Origin: an uncultured Phascolarctobacterium sp.
GTDB lineage: Bacteria > Bacillota > Negativicutes > Acidaminococcales > Acidaminococcaceae
Length of the DNA stretch: 37,409 nt
NCBI GenBank assembly: GCA_947589605.1
Contig: CANQBR010000015.1
Location: 1-37,409, forward strand
Direction: 5' to 3'
Shown: one piece after another, positions 9,277 to 17,854 of the stretch
Layout of the letters: every line of letters starts with the position of its first letter
Position numbering within the stretch: the first letter of the stretch is position 1
Made by a program: the position numbers and the translations under genes
The notes under the pieces: model-generated
What the model was told of the DNA's origin: nothing
What the model saw: only the letters and a program-made list of their open reading frames with translations
Database searches by the model: none

Positions 9277-9747
9277 CTATTCCAAAAAGACGGATCCGGG
9301 CAGCTGAGTGTGCAGCAAGAGCCCGAAGACCAAATAGATGAAGAGCAAGGCGGCGCAGGCGGTGATGAAGAGCCCCTTCTTCTTGTGATAATCCATCAGC
9401 CGCATCACGGCGATGATCAAAAAGAAGGCGGCGACGTAAAAACCTAAGAGGGAGATCAAAAGGCAAAAGACGGCGGCCAAGCCCATCATGACATAAACTC
9501 TTTTATTGGCGGCCGCGATCAAACGTACTTTTGTTTTTTCCAAAGTCTCCCGCTCTGTCCAAGTAGTGACCGCCAGAACCAGGGCGGCCAGCAGCAGGCA
9601 GAGGCCCAAAGCGAAGGGCCAGAAGCCGGGGCCCGGGCCGTTTTCGGTAAAGTCCATGGGGAAAGAGGCCGCCGCTGCCATGATGCAGGCGCCGATCGCT
9701 CCTCCTATGATACTGACTATATAGTTGCACAGGGCCATACTGAGCAT
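9277..9747 (-). CDS. tctB: Tripartite tricarboxylate transporter, small membrane subunit TctB
   Basis: 156-residue protein with four hydrophobic segments (about 8-28, 42-62, 84-112, 126-148), the normal topology of the poorly conserved TctB subunit. Identity rests mainly on the position directly before tctA plus the GPGxxPxxLG-like stretch (NGPGPGFWPFALGL). ATG at 9747 has a strong AAGGAGG site five bases upstream which begins at the secF stop codon; only 10 bases separate secF and tctB, so tctBA are probably cotranscribed with secDF. Confidence 0.88.
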   Translation of the reverse strand: MLSMALCNYIVSIIGGAIGACIMAAAASFPMDFTENGPGPGFWPFALGLCLLLAALVLAVTTWTERETLEKTKVRLIAAANKRVYVMMGLAAVFCLLISLLGFYVAAFFLIIAVMRLMDYHKKKGLFITACAALLFIYLVFGLLLHTQLPGSVFLE

Positions 9748-9757
9748 GGGACCCTCC

Positions 9758-10636
9758 TTATTTTACTACCTTGTTGCCCCGAAGCAGCAGCCACAGCGGC
9801 CCTGCCAAAAAGACGGAAGTGTAGAAGCCGCTGGAGAACCCCACCAGCATGGCAAAAGAGAAATTGCGGATGGTCTCGCCGCCGAAGAGGAAGATGGAGA
9901 CGATGGCAAAAAGCGACGTGCCCACGGTGTAGCAGCTGCGGGCCATGGTCTGCCAAATGGAGTTGTCGATCATCTCTCCCAAACTTTCGCTGCGCCGCCG
10001 CACTTTCAAATTCTCGCGGATACGGTCGAAGATGACGATGGTGCCGTTGATGGAATAACCTACCACCGTCAGAAGAGCGGCCACGAAGGACGAATCCATC
10101 TCCAACTGCAGAAGAGAGAAATAGCTGAGAGTGACGGAAACATCGATGATGAGGGCGATGATGGCAGCGATGGCGAATTTGAATTGGAAGCGGAAGGTGA
10201 TGTAGGCTATCATCAGAAGCCAGCTGAGCACAATGGCCAGCACTGCCTGCTGGATCAATTCGCCGCCGATGGTGGCGCCTACCTGCTCAACTCTTTTGAT
10301 CTCAAAAGAGCCCAGCTGAGCCTGCATATCTTCCATCACCAGCCGGCGGGCCTCATCGGCGATCACCGGGGTGCGGATCAAAACATCTTTCGACTGTTCT
10401 GCCGAGCCGTCGCCGGTCTCCAATTGGATGACGGCGTTGCCCAGATCGTGCTCTTTCAAAACATCTCTGACTTCGGCCACTGCCACCGGTCTTTGGAAGG
10501 AAAGATCCATGATGCTGCCGCCGGTGAAGTCGATGCCCAAGTTGAAACCTCTCAGCAGCATGGAGCCGAAGCCGACGATCAAGAAGGTGATGGTGATGGC
10601 GAAGAAAATTTTATAATGCTTGGTGATGGAGAACAT
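9758..10636 (-). CDS. secF: Protein translocase subunit SecF
   Basis: Inner-membrane partner of SecD that uses the proton gradient to finish Sec-dependent export. 292 residues, six predicted membrane helices. The N-terminal helix is followed by the LGIDFTGGSIMDL signature near residue 33, a periplasmic domain, then the TM4-6 block with the VVGYSINGTIVIFDRIRENL motif near 200. Its ATG overlaps the secD stop by one base (TGATG), the usual coupled arrangement. Directly followed by tctB. Confidence 0.96.
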   Translation of the reverse strand: MFSITKHYKIFFAITITFLIVGFGSMLLRGFNLGIDFTGGSIMDLSFQRPVAVAEVRDVLKEHDLGNAVIQLETGDGSAEQSKDVLIRTPVIADEARRLVMEDMQAQLGSFEIKRVEQVGATIGGELIQQAVLAIVLSWLLMIAYITFRFQFKFAIAAIIALIIDVSVTLSYFSLLQLEMDSSFVAALLTVVGYSINGTIVIFDRIRENLKVRRRSESLGEMIDNSIWQTMARSCYTVGTSLFAIVSIFLFGGETIRNFSFAMLVGFSSGFYTSVFLAGPLWLLLRGNKVVK

Positions 10637-11877
10637 CAGCGGGCCACCTCCTCTTTAGCCGGGGGCATCATGCCCGTGCCGTACCAGCGGGGGCTCTTGG
10701 CGATGCCGCTGAACACCAAAAAGTGCAGCAAAAATCTGGTGACGGTAATGGCCGAGAACATGCTGAGGACGGTGCCCAAGGCCAAGGTCACGGCAAAACC
10801 TTTGATGGGGCCGGTGCCCAAGTAAAAGAGCACGGCAGCGGCCATGATGGTGGTGAGGTTGGAGTCGAAGATGGTGACGAAGGCGCGGCCGAAGCCTGCG
10901 TCCATAGCGCTGCGCAAAGTGCGCCCCCGTTTGATCTCTTCCTTAAAACGTTCGAAGATCAGCACGTTGGCATCCACTGCCATGCCGATGGAGAGGATGA
11001 TGCCGGCTATGCCCGGCAACGTTAAAGTGGCATTGAGGTAGCGCATCACCAACAGCAGCAAGATGACATAGAGCAAGAGGGCGATGTCCGCCACCAAGCC
11101 CGACAACCTGTAGAAAAGGAGCATAAAGAGGAAGACGCCGGCGATGCCGATGGTGAAGGCTTTCACCGATTTGGTTTTGGAATCTTGGCCCAAGGTGGGG
11201 CCCACGGTGCGGTTCTCCAACATCTCCAGCTTCACGGGCAGAGAGCCGCTGCGCAATAAGATGGCCAACTGCTCCGCTTCTTCCATGGTGCGGGAGCCGG
11301 TGATCTGCGCCCGGCCGCCGGTGATGGCTTCCTGCACTACGGGGGCGGTGAGCACTTCGCCGTCCAATTCGATGGCGATCTGGCGGCCCACGTTGCGGGC
11401 TGTGAGCTCGGCGAATTTTCTGCCGCCCTCATCGTTGAACTCCAAAGAGACCACTGCCACATTGCCCTGAGAGATCTGGCCCCGGGCATCTTTTAAGTCG
11501 CGGCCGGAGAGGACCACGTTGCCCCTGTCGTCTTTGAACTGCAAAAGAGCCGTCTTGCCCAACATGGCGATGGCTTTTTCGGGATCTTTCACCCCGGGCA
11601 GCTCCACGATGATCCTGTCTTTGCCTTGTCTTTGCACTACCGGCTCGGTGAGCCCCAGTTCGTTGACCCGGCGCTCGATGATCTTCACCGCTCTGTTCAC
11701 CGCATCATCGTCCACTTTCAGCTCCGGCGTATCTACTGCCTGCAGCACCACATGGGTGCCGCCCTGCAGGTCCAGACCCTGTTTGATGGAATTGGCCAAA
11801 GGAGAGATGTAGACAAAAAAGCCTCCCACTATGGCCAAGGCGATGATGAAGAATTTGCCGAATTCGCTCCACCTCAA
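10636..11877 (-). CDS. secD: Protein translocase subunit SecD
   Basis: Inner-membrane Sec accessory subunit. 413 residues, the short Firmicute-type SecD. One N-terminal membrane helix, GLDLQGGTHVVLQ (about 34-46), the P1 periplasmic domain, then the C-terminal membrane block with GMAVDANVLIFERFKEE near 317. The start codon is TTG at 11877, supported by a GGGAGG site eight bases upstream and by the normal N-terminus; no ATG or GTG would fit. Part of the tgt-yajC-(cyclo-ligase)-secDF cluster. Confidence 0.96.
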   Translation of the reverse strand: MRWSEFGKFFIIALAIVGGFFVYISPLANSIKQGLDLQGGTHVVLQAVDTPELKVDDDAVNRAVKIIERRVNELGLTEPVVQRQGKDRIIVELPGVKDPEKAIAMLGKTALLQFKDDRGNVVLSGRDLKDARGQISQGNVAVVSLEFNDEGGRKFAELTARNVGRQIAIELDGEVLTAPVVQEAITGGRAQITGSRTMEEAEQLAILLRSGSLPVKLEMLENRTVGPTLGQDSKTKSVKAFTIGIAGVFLFMLLFYRLSGLVADIALLLYVILLLLVMRYLNATLTLPGIAGIILSIGMAVDANVLIFERFKEEIKRGRTLRSAMDAGFGRAFVTIFDSNLTTIMAAAVLFYLGTGPIKGFAVTLALGTVLSMFSAITVTRFLLHFLVFSGIAKSPRWYGTGMMPPAKEEVAR

Positions 11878-11920
11878 AATTTATTCCTCCCTTGCTCTTT
11901 TGAGCATGTCGTTTCGTTTT

Positions 11921-12511
11921 TTAGCTATCGTCGCAGGCTCTGCCTTTCACATAGAGACCTTTTTCCGTCAACACTCCGTCCATCGTCACATCGTGCTCGG
12001 CCAAAGGCAGGCTCTCTTCCAAAAAGGCGCTGTGGCAAAGGCCCAATTTATATGCGCCCTCTGCTTGAGCCAAAAAGCGATCGTAATAGCCCGCTCCTCG
12101 GCCCAATCTTCCTCCTTGGGGAGTGAAGGCCAGCCCCGGCACCACGATGAGGTCCAAAGCGGCCGGCGGGCAAAAATCTCGGGGCGAAGGCACGCAGCGT
12201 ATACCGTAGCGGTCCTTGCCCAACTCTTTCAGAGAAGAGAGCCGGGCCGCTCTCATTTGCCCTTTGCTCTCGATCGCCGGCACGTAAACTTCTTTGCCCG
12301 CCGCCAAAGCGGCAGCCAAAAAAGCATCGATCGTCATTTCAGAGTCAAAAGCTAAATAGCCCATGATGCGCTTTCCTGCCAGGTAGGCGTCACAGGCTAA
12401 TAAACGGGCCGCGACAGCGGCGGCAGCAGTCAAAAGCTCGGGCTCCATGGCCCGCTGCCTTTCGAGCAAGTGCCGGCGCCGTAAGGCCTTTTCCGCAGCA
12501 AGATCGTACAT
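11921..12511 (-). CDS. 5-formyltetrahydrofolate cyclo-ligase family protein
   Basis: ATP-dependent enzyme turning 5-formyl-THF (folinic acid) into 5,10-methenyl-THF. 196 residues. The family signature GGRLGRGAGYYDRFLA (nucleotide and folate site) lies at about 131-146, preceded by DLIVVPGLAFTPQG; the basic N-terminal helix (KALRRRHLLERQRAM) is also typical. ATG at 12511 follows the yajC stop by nine bases and has only a weak GAGCGG site, pointing to coupling with yajC. Its position between yajC and secD is an insertion into the usual yajC-secD-secF order. Confidence 0.93.
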   Translation of the reverse strand: MYDLAAEKALRRRHLLERQRAMEPELLTAAAAVAARLLACDAYLAGKRIMGYLAFDSEMTIDAFLAAALAAGKEVYVPAIESKGQMRAARLSSLKELGKDRYGIRCVPSPRDFCPPAALDLIVVPGLAFTPQGGRLGRGAGYYDRFLAQAEGAYKLGLCHSAFLEESLPLAEHDVTMDGVLTEKGLYVKGRACDDS

Positions 12512-12520
12512 GCCGCTCGT

Positions 12521-12799
12521 TCAATCAGCAGGCTGCAGACCGCTGACGGCGGAGCGGCTGAAAGTCATCTCGACTCCTTCGGCCACTTCCAGCACCACTT
12601 TTTTCTCGCTGATGGCGCTGATCCTGCCGTAGACGCCGCCGATGGTGATCACCTTATCCCCCACCCGCAAACTGTTCAGCATGTCGTTGCGGCGCTGCTG
12701 CTCTTTTTTCTGAGGCCGATAGAGCATGAAGTAGAAAATGCCGCCCATAAGGACGAAGGGCCACAGCGTGTTGATGAGATTCATAGGGTTACCGTCCAT
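12521..12799 (-). CDS. yajC: Preprotein translocase subunit YajC
   Basis: 92-residue single-span protein that associates with SecDF. One membrane helix (about residues 8-24), then YRPQKKEQQRRNDMLNSLRVGDKVITIGGVYG, the conserved YajC core. The start is the ATG at 12799, eight bases after GGAGG; the open frame extends 11 codons further but that part contains the ribosome binding site. It lies in the tgt-yajC-secDF group and is preceded by a hairpin that may attenuate readthrough from tgt. Confidence 0.95.
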   Translation of the reverse strand: MDGNPMNLINTLWPFVLMGGIFYFMLYRPQKKEQQRRNDMLNSLRVGDKVITIGGVYGRISAISEKKVVLEVAEGVEMTFSRSAVSGLQPAD

Positions 12800-12824
12800 T
12801 GAAAGCACCTCCGAAGAAGAAAAC

Positions 12825-12862
12825 AAAAACATTACCGCAGCGGCGCAAAGAGCGCCCGCCGC
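12825..12862 (-). terminator. Possible weak terminator or attenuator between tgt and yajC
   Basis: A GC-rich hairpin (GCGGC..GGCGC, 5-base loop, GCGCC..GCTGC) is followed after about eight bases by TTTTTG. The U-tract is displaced, so partial termination or processing is likelier than full termination. Confidence 0.35.
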
Positions 12863-12920
12863 AGAGCAGAGCCCAAATGTTCATTCTTTTTTCATTCGCT
12901 GTATAAAGAAGAAAATCCTT

Positions 12921-14081
<1,161 letters not shown>

Positions 14082-15287
14082 TCAAAAATATTCGTTGATC
14101 CAAGTGCGCTGCTTGGGCAGCAGAGCGTCTAAAAGACGTACGCTCTCTTCTCTGCCCGGGGCGACTTGCGCTCGCCCCGCTCTTTGCAGTTCGTCGACGG
14201 AAAAAGTGCCGAAATATAGCTGCGTGAAGGCAGCTATATCCATATTTATATCCGCCCCGCCGTCTCTCTCTTTTTCGATCTCTAACGAGCCGGGAGCGAG
14301 AGAGAGCCGCAAGGTCAGCCTATTTTCTTCGATCATCTCGTCTTCGATGCCCACTGTGAAAGAGGCGCCGGGCAAATTTGCGGCGGGGACGAGGGCCTGC
14401 AAAGCGGCCCTGACGTTCAAACAGCGGGCCATCATGAAGGGCTCCGTGCCGCCGCTCAGCCTTTGTTGAGGAAAATTAAGATAAGTGAGGTCGTCCTCTT
14501 CGGCCGAATAAACGACTTCGTCGGCAGGCTCTGCCTGCTCTGCCGCATAACGCAAAAGAGCGAGCTTCTCCTCGGGGCCGAGGCCTGCCGCTTCCGCTAT
14601 CTCCAAACGGCCCGGCCGCTTTTGATAGAGGATGTAGCCTCTGCCCTCTCCCTCTTTTTTCACCAACCCACACTTCACTTCTTCCGCAGCGTGGACGGCG
14701 AGGAGCTTTTGCCAAACGAAACTGTCCCGTAAGGCTGCCCCATTGAAATGTTTGATATATTTTTCGTAAAGAGGAGCCAGCGCCTTTTCGGCGTTTTCTA
14801 TCGGCACTTCTTCTACTGTGAAAGAAGTCTCGGGCAGCCACGCCCGCAAATTTTTTGCAGGCACCTCATAGCGGTGCCGCAGATAACAAAAGGCGAAGCC
14901 GCCGGGCAGATAGAGGCCGGCAAAGACCGGCATCAAGATAGCGAAAGCGTGCCCTTCTTTTTTAAGAGCCTCAAAGAGAGCCCCCAGCATTTCCTGCAGC
15001 AAGCCTTTGCCCCGCTCCTCGGGCGTCACGGCGAGGCCCACCAAATAGGGGACGGCCTGCTCTCTCCCCCGCAGCTGCAAAACATAGGGATTGATGTGGG
15101 CCATGGCGGCCAGCGTTTCTTCTTCTCCCCGGCGCAGGAAGCCTCCGATCACTTTGTTACGGCGAAAGCAATAGTTGTTGAAATAATATTGAAAAAAAGC
15201 TTCTTCCCGCTTCTCGAAGCAGCAGTCCCACAGTTCCTTCACTTGCTCCCGCTCGGCCGGGGCTACCGACCTGTAGTTCAAATACAT
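14082..15287 (-). CDS. GNAT family N-acetyltransferase, Eis-like with SCP2-type C-terminal domain
   Basis: 401 residues, the length of the Eis family (two GNAT folds plus a sterol-carrier-like C-terminal domain). The acetyl-CoA binding segment is VTPEERGKGLLQEMLGALFE (about 87-107), matching V-x-P-x-x-R-x-x-G-x-G/A. The C-terminal part from about 300 (MMARCLNVRAALQAL ... VDELQRAGRAQV) matches the SCP2-like domain. Some relatives acetylate aminoglycosides or lysines; the substrate here is unknown. ATG at 15287 has GAGG six bases upstream and overlaps the 3' end of the DUF2156 gene by ten bases. The two genes are frequent neighbours. Confidence 0.9.
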   Translation of the reverse strand: MYLNYRSVAPAEREQVKELWDCCFEKREEAFFQYYFNNYCFRRNKVIGGFLRRGEEETLAAMAHINPYVLQLRGREQAVPYLVGLAVTPEERGKGLLQEMLGALFEALKKEGHAFAILMPVFAGLYLPGGFAFCYLRHRYEVPAKNLRAWLPETSFTVEEVPIENAEKALAPLYEKYIKHFNGAALRDSFVWQKLLAVHAAEEVKCGLVKKEGEGRGYILYQKRPGRLEIAEAAGLGPEEKLALLRYAAEQAEPADEVVYSAEEDDLTYLNFPQQRLSGGTEPFMMARCLNVRAALQALVPAANLPGASFTVGIEDEMIEENRLTLRLSLAPGSLEIEKERDGGADINMDIAAFTQLYFGTFSVDELQRAGRAQVAPGREESVRLLDALLPKQRTWINEYF

Positions 15288-16156
15288 GGCTCGCCTCGAT
15301 AAATGCAGGAAAATTTTTCTACCATGAATTCGGGATGCAGGGCCTGCTTGGCCTGCCGCAAAGTTTCGTGGCCCATGTCCTCTTCTCGGTTCAGGTAGAC
15401 TACGTCGCCCCAGATCTTTTCGGCGCACTCTTTGCAGATGGCGGTGTAGAGGCCGCGAATGCCCGGGTTGGCCTTTTCCACATGCAGCACCGCCGTGTCG
15501 TCGTTGATCTTGCTGCCGTAGCCGAAGGCTTGCACCCGGCCGTCGATGCGGATGAGCCCGCCCCGCAGCCCCAAGGCTGCGAAATTGCCCAAGGCCCGAG
15601 AGATGGCCAGCCGTTCTTCGCCGATGGAAGGATCGTGCATGGCCCGAGAATCGCACCAAGCGTAGGCGAAGCTGGCGCACTCGTGAAGATTGGCGGCGGT
15701 TATGGGCTCGAAACTGTAGTCGGGATGATCCCGCAAAAAAGCGTTGTAATGGTTCTTTTGGCCGTGGAGCTTGCGCCCGGAGAGAGCGGCCAATTTTTCC
15801 CGCAGATAGACATAATCCCAATTGTCTCTGTCTTCTTCGAAGACCAGCTCGGGGACGGCGCTCGCCAAACGTTCTTTGGCGCTTTGCGCGATGCCCCTGA
15901 GGGCGAAGGCGTGCCCTTCGTAAGCTTTGATCGCTTCCAAGACCTCGGGCAATCCTTCCGTCTTCCCTCCCAAAGGCGGCAGGAAGAAATCGGTCCCTCC
16001 TCGTTTCACTCTCACCAAAAGAAAATCATGATAGCTGCACCAATAGATATTGTAGCAGTCCTGCCAGATGAAAAGATTGCCGAAGGCTCTTTCGCTGGCC
16101 CTCTCCCCCGGCTCTCTGAGATAAGCATCCAAGACGGGCTTATCGGCCAGGGTCAC
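15278..16156 (-). CDS. DUF2156 protein (LPG_synthase_C-type acyltransferase fold)
   Basis: About 292 residues of the DUF2156 / phosphatidylglycerol lysyltransferase C-terminal family, a GNAT-like fold that in MprF uses aminoacyl-tRNA. Key family stretch: YLREKLAALSGRKLHGQKNHYNAFLRDHPDYSF... near residues 115-145. There is no membrane domain, so it is not MprF itself. The start is uncertain: GTG at 16156 has no ribosome site, while the family N-terminus (LLFKEVTLADKP) and an AGGTGG site point to an upstream ATT codon at 16174. Coupled to the acetyltransferase gene downstream. Confidence 0.82.
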   Translation of the reverse strand: MTLADKPVLDAYLREPGERASERAFGNLFIWQDCYNIYWCSYHDFLLVRVKRGGTDFFLPPLGGKTEGLPEVLEAIKAYEGHAFALRGIAQSAKERLASAVPELVFEEDRDNWDYVYLREKLAALSGRKLHGQKNHYNAFLRDHPDYSFEPITAANLHECASFAYAWCDSRAMHDPSIGEERLAISRALGNFAALGLRGGLIRIDGRVQAFGYGSKINDDTAVLHVEKANPGIRGLYTAICKECAEKIWGDVVYLNREEDMGHETLRQAKQALHPEFMVEKFSCIYRGEPCI

Positions 16157-16218
16157 TTCTTTGAACAGTAAAATGGTAATACCACCTTTCGAATATCTGT
16201 AAAAACTTTGCTTTCGTC

Positions 16219-16758
16219 CTAACGGGCGCCGCCTGAAAGACGCAGGAGCCTAAAAGCCAGCCACAGCCCGGCGCAGCCGGTGACGAATTGAGGCAGGCTC
16301 ATGGCGGTGAGCACTGCGCTCCTCACGCCGCCTTCTTCTACGGAAAAAAGCTCCAGCAACAGGCGGGCGCTCAAAAACATGCAGGCCGCTTTCACCAAGG
16401 ACGGCAAAAGATATAGGGCCGAACGGCGCAAGGTGCTCCCTTCTCCTTCGACTTTTCGCACGCAAAGATAAACGGCGCAAAAGAGGCCGTTGCCCAGCAT
16501 CACCACCGGTATCAAAAAGGGCACAGGCAGCTGCCCTTCGATATAGGCGGTGACAGGCAAAAGACAGGAGAGAAAGAGGGCCGGTCCCAAGCCGCTCAGT
16601 TCGGCCGTGAGCACCAGCATCAGCGACACCAAGGTGCCGATCAAAAAGGTGCCGATAAAAAGGGGCAGGGGCAACACCAAGCGCAGGCCCTGCAGCGCCA
16701 CGGCCAAAGCGGTGAAAAGAGCTCCCCGCAGGCAGCGGACCAAAACGCTATGCTTCAT
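16219..16758 (-). CDS. Small multi-span membrane protein, possible ECF transporter S component
   Basis: 179 residues, five to six hydrophobic segments. The N-terminus (RGALFTALAVALQGLRLVLPLP) resembles vitamin-uptake S components of ECF transporters, which start with a helix carrying small residues followed by a conserved proline loop. No EcfA or EcfT genes are nearby, as is usual for group II S components. ATG at 16758 overlaps the upstream aminotransferase-like gene by 11 bases and lacks an obvious ribosome binding site, so translation is probably coupled. The substrate is unknown; the ECF assignment is inference. Confidence 0.6.
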   Translation of the reverse strand: MKHSVLVRCLRGALFTALAVALQGLRLVLPLPLFIGTFLIGTLVSLMLVLTAELSGLGPALFLSCLLPVTAYIEGQLPVPFLIPVVMLGNGLFCAVYLCVRKVEGEGSTLRRSALYLLPSLVKAACMFLSARLLLELFSVEEGGVRSAVLTAMSLPQFVTGCAGLWLAFRLLRLSGGAR

Positions 16759-17626
16759 GTTGGGGCGGACATTCTTTCAACACGAAATCCATGTAGGCCT
16801 GCTGCAATTTTTGCGCCAGCGGCCCCGGCTCTCCTTTGTTGATGAAGGAGCGGTCCAGTTTGGTCACCGGCATGAATTCGCAGCAGGGGCTGCAGATGAA
16901 GGCTTCGTCTGCTTTGACGGCGAAGTCTTTGTCGAAGGCCCGCTCTACGATCTGCAGGCCCAGGTCGGGAGCCAAACGTTCTTGCAAAAGGCGGCGGGTG
17001 ATATTTTTACGGATGAGCGGGCCCTCGGGGTAGGTCCAGAGGATGCCGTCTTTATAGATGAAGAAGCTGCTTTCGGTGGTCTCGGTGAGCTTGCCGTCCC
17101 GCACGAAAAGAGCGTCGAAGGCCCGGGACACGGCAGCCTCCTGCCGAGCCAGCGCCTCCGGCAGCCGATCGATGTTGTTGATGTCCAGCCGCTGCCAGCG
17201 CACGTCTTCTTTCGTCACCAAATTGGCGCCCTTCTTGCGCCGCTCGGCCAAAGCAGCTCTGTCGACGGGCACGGTGAACATGACCAGCCCCGGTATCACC
17301 GGCTCGGGAAAAACCAGTTCGAAGGGGCCGCTGCCTCTGGTGATCTGGGTGTAGACCAAACAATCTTTTTCTCCCGTGGCCGCCAGCAGCTGCTCGTGAA
17401 AATCCACCAACTCTTCCAACATGTAGACCATGGGGATCTTCACCGCGATGACCGACTCCAGCAATTTATCCATGTGGGGCAGAAGGGCGAAGCAGCGGCC
17501 GTTGTAGACCGGCGTCAATTCGCACACTCCGTCGCCGAAGCAGCCGCCCCGATCGAAAAGATCCCGGGCCGCTTCCTCCCGGCTCATTATTTCTCCGTCT
17601 AATAAGACCAGCTCGCTCTCAGCCAT
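16748..17626 (-). CDS. Class IV PLP aminotransferase homologue lacking the catalytic lysine
   Basis: 292 residues, length and overall sequence of D-amino-acid/branched-chain aminotransferases. Recognisable: DRGGCFGDGVCELTPVYNG (25-43), VYTQITRG (91-98), and EDVRWQRLDINN..RLPEALARQEA (140-164). In D-amino-acid transaminase the last block reads DIKSLN with the Schiff-base lysine; here the aligned residue is Asn150 (codon AAC, 17177-17179). The active-site Tyr of the GDGVYE motif is also replaced (Cys35), and the R-x-H pair of the substrate loop is not kept. It may therefore be a non-transaminating fold member. ATG at 17626 has GGGAGG six bases upstream. First gene of a run with the ECF-like membrane protein. 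Confidence 0.85.
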   Translation of the reverse strand: MAESELVLLDGEIMSREEAARDLFDRGGCFGDGVCELTPVYNGRCFALLPHMDKLLESVIAVKIPMVYMLEELVDFHEQLLAATGEKDCLVYTQITRGSGPFELVFPEPVIPGLVMFTVPVDRAALAERRKKGANLVTKEDVRWQRLDINNIDRLPEALARQEAAVSRAFDALFVRDGKLTETTESSFFIYKDGILWTYPEGPLIRKNITRRLLQERLAPDLGLQIVERAFDKDFAVKADEAFICSPCCEFMPVTKLDRSFINKGEPGPLAQKLQQAYMDFVLKECPPQHEA

Positions 17627-17719
17627 GTTATGCCTCCCGTCAGAGCTTTCGTTTTTTTGCGAAAAAGTTTTTCTTTTTGCGCTTGCGCTTTTTTGCCGCA
17701 GATTTTTTCCCGCGCCCTC

Positions 17720-17748
17720 TCGCCACGGCACCGCAGATATTATATAAT
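17720..17748 (+). promoter_or_regulatory. Promoter of the antiporter gene, with an overlapping reverse -10
   Basis: TCGCCA, 17 bases, perfect TATAAT (17743-17748) on the plus strand. Because the centre reads ATTATATAAT, a perfect TATAAT also exists on the minus strand (17739-17744) and could serve the divergent aminotransferase-like gene, though its -35 is poor. Confidence 0.5.
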
Positions 17749-17854
17749 GACAAGAGAAAAAATTTTTGCGGCCGCAAGCGGCGGCACTCACATATTTTAT
17801 CACACTTTTTTTCTTTTGTCTGCTTTTGCGAAGAGAATAAGGGAGATCGCTAAA

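Noticed and set aside
14082-15821. Long form (579 codons) of the acetyltransferase frame
   Set aside because: The first 178 codons overlap the DUF2156 gene in another frame and look like nonsense; the real start with ribosome site is at 15287.
16175-16200. T-box (GGTGGTA)
   Set aside because: Only the short word matches; there is no specifier or terminator/antiterminator structure, and it acts better as a ribosome binding site.
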